A DNA stretch of 64,000 bases. It comes from PHBD01 sp964578535 (GTDB taxonomy: Bacteria; Desulfobacterota; Syntrophia; Syntrophales; PHBD01). The stretch spans positions 26,114 through 90,113 of the forward strand of contig CAZODI010000012.1 in assembly GCA_964578535.1 (NCBI GenBank). The letters run 5' to 3'. The notes under the pieces are model-generated. The model saw nothing but the letters and a program-made list of their open reading frames with translations. It searched no databases and had not been told where the DNA came from. Positions within the stretch are counted from its first letter, which is position 1, and each line of letters begins with the position of its first letter. A program made the position numbers and the translations under genes. Shown here piece by piece: positions 16,434 through 26,695 of the stretch.

Positions 16434-17459
16434 ATGCGCGTCGCCGTCTACTACAGAAACCGGGACGTCCGGGTCGAGGAGCGGCCCTTGCCGGCCGTCG
16501 GCCCCGGCGAGATCCTCGTCAAAGTCCTGGCCAGCGGCATCTGCGGCAGCGACGTCATGGAGTGGTACCGGCTCCGCAAGGCCCCGCTCGTCCTGGGGCA
16601 TGAGATCGCCGGGACCGTCGAGGAGATCGGCCCCGGGGTGACCGGCTGGAGTCCCGGCGACCGGGTTTTCGTCTCCCACCACATCCCCTGCAACACCTGC
16701 CGCTGGTGCCTCCGGGGCTGCCACACGGCCTGCGAGACCCTCCACACCACGAACTACGATCCGGGAGGCTTCGCCGAGTATCTTCGGGTGCCCCGCCTGA
16801 ACGTGGACCGGGGCGTCTTTCTCCTGCCCGAGGAAATGAGCTTCGCCGCCGGTGTGATGATCGAGCCGCTGGCCTGCGTCATCCGGGGGCAGCGCCTCGC
16901 CGGCCTCCAGCCCGGCCAGTCGGTCCTGGTCCTGGGGAGCGGCATCTCGGGCATCCTCCACATCATGCTGGCCCGGGCCCTCGGGGCGGGCCGGATCCTG
17001 GCGACGGACGTCCACAATTACCGGTGCGAGGCGGCGCTCCGTTTCGGCGCCGAGGCCGTCGCGGACGCCCGGGAGGACCTGCCGGACTGGGTCCGCCGGC
17101 AGAACGACGGCTGCCTGGCCGACACGGTCATCGTTTGCGCCGGCGCGCCATCCGCCTTCGAACAGGCGATCCGCTGCGTTGACCGTGGAGGGGTCGTTCT
17201 CTGCTTCGCCACCACGGAACCGGATTTTCTGCTGCCTTTGCCCCTCAACGATTTCTGGCGGAACGAGATCCGGATCCTGCCCTCCTACGGGAACAGCCCC
17301 CTGGACGCCCGGGTCGCTATCGACCTCATCCGCCTGGGACGCGTTCCCGTGGAGGAGATGATCACCCACAAACTCCCGCTCGGGGACATCCAGGAGGGCT
17401 TCCGCCTCGTCGCCGAGGGCGGTCCGTCCCTGAAAGTCGTCATCGAACCCCATCGCTGA
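16434..17459 (+). CDS. Zinc-dependent medium-chain alcohol/polyol dehydrogenase
   Basis: A protein of 341 residues in the MDR superfamily. The catalytic zinc ligands are in GICGSD (Cys) and GHEIAG (His-Glu), and the structural zinc site is the cysteine run CNTCRWCLRGCHTAC. The coenzyme-binding Rossmann motif VLGSGISGIL is near residue 165, so NAD(H) or NADP(H) is expected. It resembles sorbitol, threonine and erythritol-type dehydrogenases; the substrate cannot be told from sequence. It begins 56 bp after the LsrF-like gene on the same strand, which suggests that the two act on the same phosphorylated or reduced sugar-like compound. Confidence 0.85.
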   Translation: MRVAVYYRNRDVRVEERPLPAVGPGEILVKVLASGICGSDVMEWYRLRKAPLVLGHEIAGTVEEIGPGVTGWSPGDRVFVSHHIPCNTCRWCLRGCHTACETLHTTNYDPGGFAEYLRVPRLNVDRGVFLLPEEMSFAAGVMIEPLACVIRGQRLAGLQPGQSVLVLGSGISGILHIMLARALGAGRILATDVHNYRCEAALRFGAEAVADAREDLPDWVRRQNDGCLADTVIVCAGAPSAFEQAIRCVDRGGVVLCFATTEPDFLLPLPLNDFWRNEIRILPSYGNSPLDARVAIDLIRLGRVPVEEMITHKLPLGDIQEGFRLVAEGGPSLKVVIEPHR

Positions 17460-17504
17460 AAACCCGTCGCGATCGTTCCCATTGTGAAAGGAGAAGGCAG
17501 AACC

Positions 17505-18074
17505 ATGTTCAAGGACCTGGTAGTGAAAAACAGGAGTTACCGGAGATTCGACGAATCCTTCGCCATCAGCCGGGAGACGCTCCTGGGGCTGGTGGACCTG
17601 GCCCGCCAGACGGCCTCGGCGGCCAACAAGCAGCCCCTCCGGTACATCCTGTCCTCGGACCCGGAGAGAAACGCCGTCGTCTTCGGGCACCTCGCCTGGG
17701 CGGGCTACCTGCCGGACTGGCCGGGACCGGAGGCCGGGGAGCGCCCGACGGGATATGTCATCATGCTGGGAGACAGGGAAACCGCGCCGGAGGTGGCCTA
17801 CGACCACGGCATCGCCGCCCAGACGATCCTCCTGGGGGCGGTGGAAAAGGGGCTGGGGGGCTGCATGATTGCCTCGGTGAGCCGGGCCGCCCTGCGGAAG
17901 GCCCTGGCCATCCCGGAGCGCTACGAGATTCTGCTCGTCATCGCCCTGGGCAGGCCCGTAGAGACCGTCGTCATGGACCCGATCGGCCCGGACGGGGACG
18001 TGAAGTACTGGCGCGATGGCAACCGCGTCCACCACGTTCCGAAGCGGCGCCTGGAGGACATCGTCCTGGGCTGA
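17505..18074 (+). CDS. Nitroreductase family flavoprotein
   Basis: The protein has 189 residues. The N-terminal RSYRRFDES matches the FMN-binding R-S-x-R start of nitroreductases, and QTASAANKQPLRY matches their second FMN contact. Later GIAAQTILLGAVEKGLGGCM fits the dimer core. These FMN enzymes reduce nitro groups, quinones or enones with NAD(P)H; the real substrate here is not known. AAAGGAG stands upstream of the ATG. It is the third gene of the set with the LsrF-like protein and dehydrogenase, and is followed by the hairpin terminator at 18116. Confidence 0.85.
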   Translation: MFKDLVVKNRSYRRFDESFAISRETLLGLVDLARQTASAANKQPLRYILSSDPERNAVVFGHLAWAGYLPDWPGPEAGERPTGYVIMLGDRETAPEVAYDHGIAAQTILLGAVEKGLGGCMIASVSRAALRKALAIPERYEILLVIALGRPVETVVMDPIGPDGDVKYWRDGNRVHHVPKRRLEDIVLG

Positions 18075-18115
18075 CCCCGGGGCCGCCCGGCACGCCCGGC
18101 ACACCAAGCAGAGGA

Positions 18116-18155
18116 GGAGCGGATTTCGAATCCGCTCCCCCTTCTTTTCTTGCTG
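18116..18155 (+). terminator. Rho-independent terminator-like hairpin, left copy
   Basis: GGAGCGGATT (18116-18125), loop TCG, AATCCGCTCC (18129-18138), then C-rich and T-rich sequence CCCTTCTTTTCTTG. The 10-bp perfect stem ends the nitroreductase transcription unit. The same hairpin recurs at 18608-18630 in the other orientation and at 63892-63918, so it belongs to a repeated family. Confidence 0.75.
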
Positions 18156-18200
18156 TTCGCATCGCGGCACGGGGGCTGCCACGGGGGCTCCCGACGTCGC

Positions 18201-18260
18201 GGAGACTTTTCCATGGAGCGCATCGTCTGGCCGGAAGTCCATCCGGATGGAAAAGTCTCC
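18201..18260. repeat. Inverted repeat with 14-bp perfect arms
   Basis: GGAGACTTTTCCAT (18201-18214) is the exact reverse complement of ATGGAAAAGTCTCC (18247-18260), with 32 bases between. It lies in the gene-free stretch 18075-18666, next to the larger foldback at 18378-18541. It may be part of a mobile palindromic element or a folded RNA. Confidence 0.8.
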
Positions 18261-18377
18261 TGATCGCTCCTCTGGGAACCCCCGGTCGCGCCCCCGCGAA
18301 TGCAGAGGTGAGGGCGGAAACAACCGGAATTCGCTTCTCGTGTGGACCTGTCCCCCGCGAAGGTCGGTTGGGGAGGG

Positions 18378-18541
18378 GGGCTTCCCGGAGCGCGAATAGC
18401 GGCTTTTTCGGGGCACCCTGCCGTCGCAGCGCAGCGCCCGCAAAGTCATCTGTCTGAGCACCGCCAGGTGCGAGTTATGACTTTGCAGCGGAGCGAGACG
18501 TTGCAGGGTCGAAAAAACGCTTCTGAGCGCGAGGGAAGCCC
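18378..18541. repeat. Large nested foldback structure
   Basis: Successive arms pair in nested order around a centre near 18464. GGGCTTCCC (18378-18386) pairs with GGGAAGCCC (18533-18541). AGCGGCTTTTTCG (18398-18410) pairs with CGAAAAAACGCT (18510-18521) with small bulges. ACCCTGC (18415-18421) pairs with GCAGGGT (18503-18509). GCAAAGTCAT (18440-18449) pairs with ATGACTTTGC (18477-18486), and GCACC (18458-18462) pairs with GGTGC (18467-18471). No reading frame of interest covers it. It could be a structured RNA, a palindromic MITE-like element or a DNA cruciform. It sits between two convergent operons. Confidence 0.8.
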
Positions 18542-18630
18542 TGCTCCCACATGCCGGCCTCCCATCCGCGCCTGATTCTCTATAAAAAAGAAGAAATAAA
18601 GGAAGGGGGAGCGGATTCGAAATCCGCTCC
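18523..18630 (-). repeat. Dispersed repeat copy 1, includes terminator for the aldolase operon
   Basis: Read on the minus strand, this segment has a hairpin (18630-18608, GGAGCGGATT stem with a 3-base loop), a T-rich tract, TATAGAGAATCAGGCGCGGATGGGA, and GTGGGAGCAGGGCTTCCC to CGCGCTCAG. It is almost identical over about 108 bp to the plus strand at 63892-64000; the clearest differences are a four-base block near the middle and one G. Its orientation places the hairpin and T-tract just after the minus-strand aldolase gene, where they can serve as terminator. Confidence 0.85.
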
Positions 18631-18666
18631 TCCTTCCTTTCTTGTTTCACGTTCGGTAGGTGCGCC

Positions 18667-20058
18667 TTAGAGTCCGGCCGGTTTCTTCATGGCGGCGTCC
18701 ACGGGCTGAATGTAGCGGGCCACGAGGTGCTCCGTGTCGTGCATGTTCAGCTTGCCGAAGAAAAAGGCGAACTGGTTCTCCAGTTCCCGGCCCAGGGCGG
18801 CCAGGGTCTCCGCCGGCAGGTCCCACAATTCTCGCTTGAAAGGTCCGAATCCCTTCTTCCGGGTCTTGTAGAGGAACTGCTCCTCCGTGTCGCTTGCTTT
18901 CCTCTCCCCCGCCATTTCCGTTTTCAGGTATCCGTAGATTTTCTCCTTCATCGGGGCCGGGAAGGCCGGGCTGTCGTAAACGATGTTCTGGAACCCCGTG
19001 GCGAGGTGGATCTCCGCCGTTCCCGTGGCGGGGAAGCGGTCAAAGGCCTCGTTGGGCAGGGTGGAAGCGCCGTGCTGCACGGCCCCGGAGAGGCCCCAGC
19101 GGGCCCGGGCCTCCTCGGACAGGCGCTCCAGCGTCTCGAAATCCAGCTTCACCCGGGCCACGGTTCCATCGGGAAGGGGCACGCCGCCGTGGCTCGTTCC
19201 CGTCTGGACGCTCATCTTGCTGATCCCCTTGAGGTTCTCCCCCTGCTGTTTCAGGGTCTCCAGGAAACCCTCCATGTAGGCGTTCAGCTCCTCCACCGTG
19301 CTGTTCTTGCCGCCGACCTCGCCGATCTCGCCTCCCACGGAGATGGTGATCCCCGCCGGCTCCAGGTCGCGGATCATGGTCGTGAGCTCCGCCGCGAGGC
19401 TGTAATTCAGGTACTGCTGCTCCCGCACGGTCGGCTTGGAAAGGTCCACCAGCGTGGAGGTGTCGATGTCGATGTTGTAGAAGCCTCCTTCGATGGCCTC
19501 CCAGATCAGGTCCTTGACGCCCCGCAGCTCCTTATCGGGGTCCTTGGCATAACGGCCCGCGTTCACCTGGAAATGGTCCCCCTGGAGAAAGATGGGGCCT
19601 TTCCATCCCGTCTTGACGGCCGCCGCGAGAACGGCCGCCGTGTATTCGGCGGGGCGCTGCTTCGTGTAGTCGATCTCGGAGCGGGCGATCTCGAAGATGA
19701 CGAAACCCGCCTTTCCCTTCATGGCGGCCCGGAGGATGGCCTGGGCGGTATGGTACGTGAGGGTCCGGATATTGATGGCCGGCACGGTGAAACCGGAGAC
19801 CTCCCTTCTTCCCATGGCCTCGTACAGCGGCTGGATGGAGGCGGAATAAATCCCGAGGTCCCAGCCGGCGCGCCGGATCAGCCAGCGGCAGGCCTCCCGG
19901 ACACCCTCGTCGCCGCTGAAGACGGCGGAATAAACCAGGTCGTCCACGAGGCCGTCCCTCAGGGTTCGCTCGTCGAGAACCCGGACGTCCTCTTCGATCG
20001 AGAGGATTCCCTTCAAAGCGGCACGCAACGAATCCATCTGTTCAAAAAGCACGGGCAT
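18667..20058 (-). CDS. Class II fructose-bisphosphate aldolase family protein (long form)
   Basis: A protein of 463 residues. The zinc-ligand histidines and neighbours of class II aldolases are visible as QGDHFQVN, GGEIGEVGGKN and QTGTSHGG; HLATGFQNIVYD lies further on. The length is well above the usual 300-360, with extra N-terminal and C-terminal helical parts. Class II aldolases join dihydroxyacetone phosphate and glyceraldehyde 3-phosphate using zinc. The gene lies 78 bp after fbp on the same strand, which argues for a gluconeogenic role. A tagatose-type or other ketose bisphosphate substrate is possible. The start at 20058 is backed by AGAAAGGAG upstream. Confidence 0.8.
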   Translation of the reverse strand: MPVLFEQMDSLRAALKGILSIEEDVRVLDERTLRDGLVDDLVYSAVFSGDEGVREACRWLIRRAGWDLGIYSASIQPLYEAMGRREVSGFTVPAINIRTLTYHTAQAILRAAMKGKAGFVIFEIARSEIDYTKQRPAEYTAAVLAAAVKTGWKGPIFLQGDHFQVNAGRYAKDPDKELRGVKDLIWEAIEGGFYNIDIDTSTLVDLSKPTVREQQYLNYSLAAELTTMIRDLEPAGITISVGGEIGEVGGKNSTVEELNAYMEGFLETLKQQGENLKGISKMSVQTGTSHGGVPLPDGTVARVKLDFETLERLSEEARARWGLSGAVQHGASTLPNEAFDRFPATGTAEIHLATGFQNIVYDSPAFPAPMKEKIYGYLKTEMAGERKASDTEEQFLYKTRKKGFGPFKRELWDLPAETLAALGRELENQFAFFFGKLNMHDTEHLVARYIQPVDAAMKKPAGL

Positions 20059-20136
20059 GAAACATCTCCTTTCTGAGTAGCGGACACGGGCTGCGGGAAA
20101 GATCATCCGCTTCCGGATTTTACGAGGCGCCCTCCC

Positions 20137-21081
20137 TCAGGATGCCTGCTTCAGGAACTCCGCGGCCTTCTGAATCTCGAAGGAGCTCCCGATGTAAATG
20201 GGGGAGCACTGATCCAGCTCCTCCACCGGAATCGAGAGGATGTCGCGGCGGCCGTCGGTCGCCATGCCCCCGGCCTGGGTGACGATGAAGGCCATGGGCT
20301 GCAGCTCGAACAGGAGCCGCAGTTTCCCGCGGGGATTTTTCTTCAGGGCGGGATACGTGAAGACGCCCCCCTTCTTGATGAGCACCTGGTTGATATCGGG
20401 GACGAACCCCCCACTGTACCGGAGCTTGTAGCCCTGATCCTCGAGGAACTCCACGAACCTCCGGTGCCCGTCCGTCCATTCCTTGCGCAGACCGCCCAGG
20501 CTGTAGATCGATCCCTGCTCGTTGAGACGGATGTTTTCCTGGGAAAGGACGTACTCCCCCTCCCGGTTGAGGACAAACTCATGGGTTCCCTTGCCGGCGG
20601 AATAGACCATCGTGATCAGGGGGCCGTAGGTAATGTAAAGGGCCGCTACCATGGAGCGCGCTCCCTCCGTGAGAAACGTCTCCCGGTGAATGCCGATGAT
20701 CGTGCCGATGGAAAGGTTTGTATCCACCAGGGAGGATCCGTCCAGGGGATCCGCCGTGACGAAGTATTTGCCGTTTCCCTGTCCGATCTCGACGATGGCC
20801 TCCTGCTCCTCCGAGGCATACTGGCGGACGAAACCCGAGTGGTGAAGCTGGTTTTTCAGAATCTCGTCGGCGCTCCGGTCCAGGGCGAGCTGCTCCTCCC
20901 CGTACACGTTCCGGAGCCCCGCGAGTTTGCGGTTGGATTCATGAATTTTCGCGGAGATATACTTTCCCGTCACGGCGATCTGCCAGATGAGACGCCTCAG
21001 TTCCATCTCCACGCCGGCCATCCACATGTGGCGCCGCAGGTCCACGACGAACTTCGTATAATCCGAAATGCCCTCTCCCAT
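20137..21081 (-). CDS. fbp: Fructose-1,6-bisphosphatase class I
   Basis: The protein has 314 residues, normal for class I FBPase. The metal-binding and catalytic motif DPLDGSSLVDTN is near residue 112, the segment ASEEQEAIVEI supplies the conserved acidic residues, and the sugar-phosphate region YSGGFVPDINQ and KLRLLFELQPMAFIV is intact. It removes phosphate 1 of fructose 1,6-bisphosphate in gluconeogenesis. It is first in a leftward pair with the class II aldolase, which fits an organism that makes sugars from small acids. Confidence 0.95.
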   Translation of the reverse strand: MGEGISDYTKFVVDLRRHMWMAGVEMELRRLIWQIAVTGKYISAKIHESNRKLAGLRNVYGEEQLALDRSADEILKNQLHHSGFVRQYASEEQEAIVEIGQGNGKYFVTADPLDGSSLVDTNLSIGTIIGIHRETFLTEGARSMVAALYITYGPLITMVYSAGKGTHEFVLNREGEYVLSQENIRLNEQGSIYSLGGLRKEWTDGHRRFVEFLEDQGYKLRYSGGFVPDINQVLIKKGGVFTYPALKKNPRGKLRLLFELQPMAFIVTQAGGMATDGRRDILSIPVEELDQCSPIYIGSSFEIQKAAEFLKQAS

Positions 21082-21116
21082 CCGATGTTCACCTCACTTC
21101 CTCTATAAGTGCCTGG

Positions 21117-21145
21117 CTTGTAGCAATGAACGCCGGTTTTGACAA
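21117..21145 (-). promoter_or_regulatory. Probable sigma-70 promoter for fbp
   Basis: On the minus strand TTGTCA (21145-21140), 17 bases, TACAAG (21122-21117). This would start transcription about 30 bases before the fbp start at 21081. Both hexamers deviate from consensus, so confidence is moderate. The rest of the 364-bp gap 21082-21445 shows no gene apart from the opposite promoter at 21338. Confidence 0.4.
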
Positions 21146-21337
21146 GCACAATTTCCGCCTCTTGCACTCGGATCTAACCGGAATCCATCATGATTCACCC
21201 TATGGACATCCTCCCCGCAACCATGATCGGTCCCCCTCCCGTGTAACCCCGAGGAAAGGATCGGCAGGAATATCCTGATCTTCCCTTGTCCCGAATACCG
21301 GAAAGGGAGCAAATCCGGGACCCGGCGGGATGAATTC

Positions 21338-21366
21338 TTGACAACCTCTCTGATCACGGTTATTTA
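21338..21366 (+). promoter_or_regulatory. Sigma-70 promoter for the MBL hydrolase gene
   Basis: TTGACA (21338-21343), a 17-base spacer, then TATTTA (21361-21366). It lies about 80 bases before the ATG at 21446. Confidence 0.55.
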
Positions 21367-21445
21367 CTACCCTGTTGCATCGCAGTCCCGCAGAAACGGC
21401 GTCATTTATGAATCGCTCCCGGACAAGGGTGCGTGGAGGGAACCT

Positions 21446-22285
21446 ATGATCATCCGCTGCTGGGGGGCCCGGGGATCGATCCCCGTATCCGGGAGCGAGT
21501 ATCTCAAGTACGGCGGGGATACAACCAGTATCGAGATCCGGACGAAGAGCAACGACGTCATCCTGATCGACGCCGGCTCCGGAATCCGGCGGCTGGGCAA
21601 CCAGCTCATGGCCGAAGGCGTAAACTCCTTTACCATGATCTTCACCCATGCCCACTGGGACCATCTCATGGGCTTCCCCTTCTTCAAGCCCATCTATTTC
21701 CCGAAGATCACCATCGCCATGTATGGCTGCTCCTACGCCCAGTCCTCCCTGAAGGAAATCATCTCCCGGGTCATGGAACCTCCCCATTTTCCTGTCAATT
21801 TCGAAGACATCCGGGCGGATATCCTCTATCACGAGGCCTGCGTCGAGGAGTTCCGGATCAACTCCGTCACCATCAGTACCATCCCGATCAGCCATCCGAA
21901 CCAGGGAGAGGGGTTCAAGTTCGAAGAGGACGGAAAGACCTTTGTCTTCCTGACGGACAACGAGCTCATGTACAAGCATCCGGGCGGGTGTGATTTTCAA
22001 GACTACATGGCATTCTCCCGGGGCGCGGACCTGCTGATCCACGACGCCGAGTACACGGAGACGGAATACCTCCGCACGCGGGCCTGGGGGCACTCGGTCT
22101 ACACGGACGCCCTGAATCTGGCCCTGGAGGCGGGCGTACAGCGTCTTGGCCTGTTCCACCACAACCAGGAGCGTTCCGACGACCAGGTGGATGCCATCGT
22201 GCAGGACTGCCGCCGCCTCATCAAGCGGGAAGGACGAAAAATGGACTGCTTCGCCCTCCACCAGAACATGGAAATCAAGATTTAA
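21446..22285 (+). CDS. MBL-fold metallohydrolase (COG1235-like)
   Basis: The protein has 279 residues. It begins with MIIRCWGARGSIPVSG, a typical opening of this metallo-beta-lactamase-fold subgroup. The metal motif is THAHWDHLMG (H-x-H-x-D-H), with further ligands in TIPISHPNQG and LIHDAEYTETEY and the late HHNQ. The fold hydrolyses phosphodiesters or other bonds with two metal ions; some relatives act on cyclic nucleotides. The start at 21446 has GGAGGG five bases before it; an in-frame start at 21338 overlaps the promoter and is rejected. The substrate is unknown. Confidence 0.85.
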   Translation: MIIRCWGARGSIPVSGSEYLKYGGDTTSIEIRTKSNDVILIDAGSGIRRLGNQLMAEGVNSFTMIFTHAHWDHLMGFPFFKPIYFPKITIAMYGCSYAQSSLKEIISRVMEPPHFPVNFEDIRADILYHEACVEEFRINSVTISTIPISHPNQGEGFKFEEDGKTFVFLTDNELMYKHPGGCDFQDYMAFSRGADLLIHDAEYTETEYLRTRAWGHSVYTDALNLALEAGVQRLGLFHHNQERSDDQVDAIVQDCRRLIKREGRKMDCFALHQNMEIKI

Positions 22286-22371
22286 CCCGCCCCAGGCCCG
22301 CCCGCGGCGCACCCGACGACGACCGGGCATGGGGCAAAAAGCCTCTGAGAAAGGAAGGAAGGAGACCGACG

Positions 22372-22776
22372 ATGAAACGGAATGCGAGAAAAACGGCCCG
22401 CGGCCTGGTCCCGCTGGCGATATTCTGGACGATCCTGGCAGGGGTATGGCTTCTCCCCTGCGGCGTTGCCCAGGCCCATGCACCCGGCGATGTGAAGTGC
22501 AGCTACGACGCCGCATCCCAGACACTCCAGGTGACCATCACCCACTCCTCTCCGATTCCGACCTCCCACTACATCAAGAACGTGGAGATCAGGAAAGACA
22601 AAAAGGTTATCGTCTCCCAGGACTACAAGAGCCAGCCGGAAGCACCGGCCTTTTCCTACAGCTACCGCATCCAGCTCGCTCCCGGAGACGTTCTGGACGT
22701 GAAGGCGACCTGCAATCTCTGGGGTTCGAAAACCGTAAAATACACCGTCCCGGCGGCGAACCCGGCATCAAAATAG
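22372..22776 (+). CDS. Secreted hypothetical protein with predicted Ig-like fold
   Basis: A protein of 134 residues. A clear signal peptide (basic start, then LVPLAIFWTILAGVWLLPCG, AQAHA cleavage region) precedes a mature domain of about 95 residues rich in beta strand: LQVTITHSSPIPTSHYIKNV, a KKVIV strand and WGSKTVKY. The pattern resembles desulfoferrodoxin-like or other immunoglobulin-like beta sandwiches seen in anaerobes. The HYIKNVEI segment with its histidine is similar to metal-site regions of superoxide reductase-like proteins, but the full metal motif is not present. The stop is followed immediately by the ATG of the next gene, so the two products likely work together in the envelope. 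Confidence 0.65.
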   Translation: MKRNARKTARGLVPLAIFWTILAGVWLLPCGVAQAHAPGDVKCSYDAASQTLQVTITHSSPIPTSHYIKNVEIRKDKKVIVSQDYKSQPEAPAFSYSYRIQLAPGDVLDVKATCNLWGSKTVKYTVPAANPASK

Positions 22777-23175
22777 ATGAATCCTCTCCTGATCCATGGT
22801 CTCCTCATGGGATCGGGACTCGGCCTGATGGCCGCGGCCGGCTTCATTTCCCGCTTCCTCAAGCGCAGGCGCTGGTGGCTGAAGGCGCACCGGGCGCTGG
22901 GAATCGCCGGTGCGGCCGTGCTGATTCCCGGGGCCGTCACCGCCTTTCGTCTCGTGGAGGCATCCTCCGGGGTCCATCTCGATGCGCCCCACACCTGGTT
23001 TGGAGCCGCCGCGCTCTCCCTGTCCTGGACCGCCCCGATCCTCGGCCTCCTGGCGTTCCGGATCCGCGCCCATGCCGTCCGGCTCCGCACGCTGCATCGC
23101 TGGACGGGCCGCCTCGCCCTGGCGGCGGCGTTCCTGGCCGCCCTCTCGGGCCTTCGGCTGGCGGGAGTATTCTGA
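22777..23175 (+). CDS. Four-helix membrane protein, cytochrome b561-like
   Basis: The protein has 132 residues and four hydrophobic helices. Histidines fall at or near helix ends: LLIHGLLMG, LKAHRALGIAG, DAPHTWFG and RTLHRWTGRLAL. The layout and the H-R pairs resemble short cytochrome b561/DUF4079-like membrane heme proteins, so two heme b groups are possible. This is inference from histidine spacing only. The ATG directly follows the TAG of the secreted protein gene, giving a two-gene unit of a periplasmic protein and a membrane partner. Confidence 0.6.
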   Translation: MNPLLIHGLLMGSGLGLMAAAGFISRFLKRRRWWLKAHRALGIAGAAVLIPGAVTAFRLVEASSGVHLDAPHTWFGAAALSLSWTAPILGLLAFRIRAHAVRLRTLHRWTGRLALAAAFLAALSGLRLAGVF

Positions 23176-23316
23176 ATCCGACCCGGCCGCCGCACACCGG
23201 ACACGAAGCAAGACCGGAACTCGACGTTTCGGGGCTCCCTCCATTCGCCGCCGTCGGGAAATCCGCACCGGCCGCCGTTGGGAATATTCTCGTATTATTA
23301 ACAAGTTATTTCCGCC

Positions 23317-23345
23317 TTGACAACCGGAGGGCTCTCCCCTATATA
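23317..23345 (+). promoter_or_regulatory. Strong sigma-70-type promoter for carB1-purF1
   Basis: TTGACA (23317-23322), a 17-base spacer and TATATA (23340-23345). A perfect -35 with a good -10 stands about 120 bases before the carB1 ATG at 23466. The 290-bp gap 23176-23465 holds no gene. Confidence 0.7.
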
Positions 23346-23465
23346 TCGCCAACCGGTTGACCGATCTCCACAGCAATCCTCCCGGAAATCTGTACGTTAT
23401 CGTCGACGGTCCATTCCGACAGAAAGCCGTCCCGCCCCCGGTGCGGCGGAAAGACAGAGGAAACC

Positions 23466-26666
<3,201 letters not shown>

Positions 26667-26695
26667 CCGGTGTCGTTCGAGGAGGCAAGAAGGTC

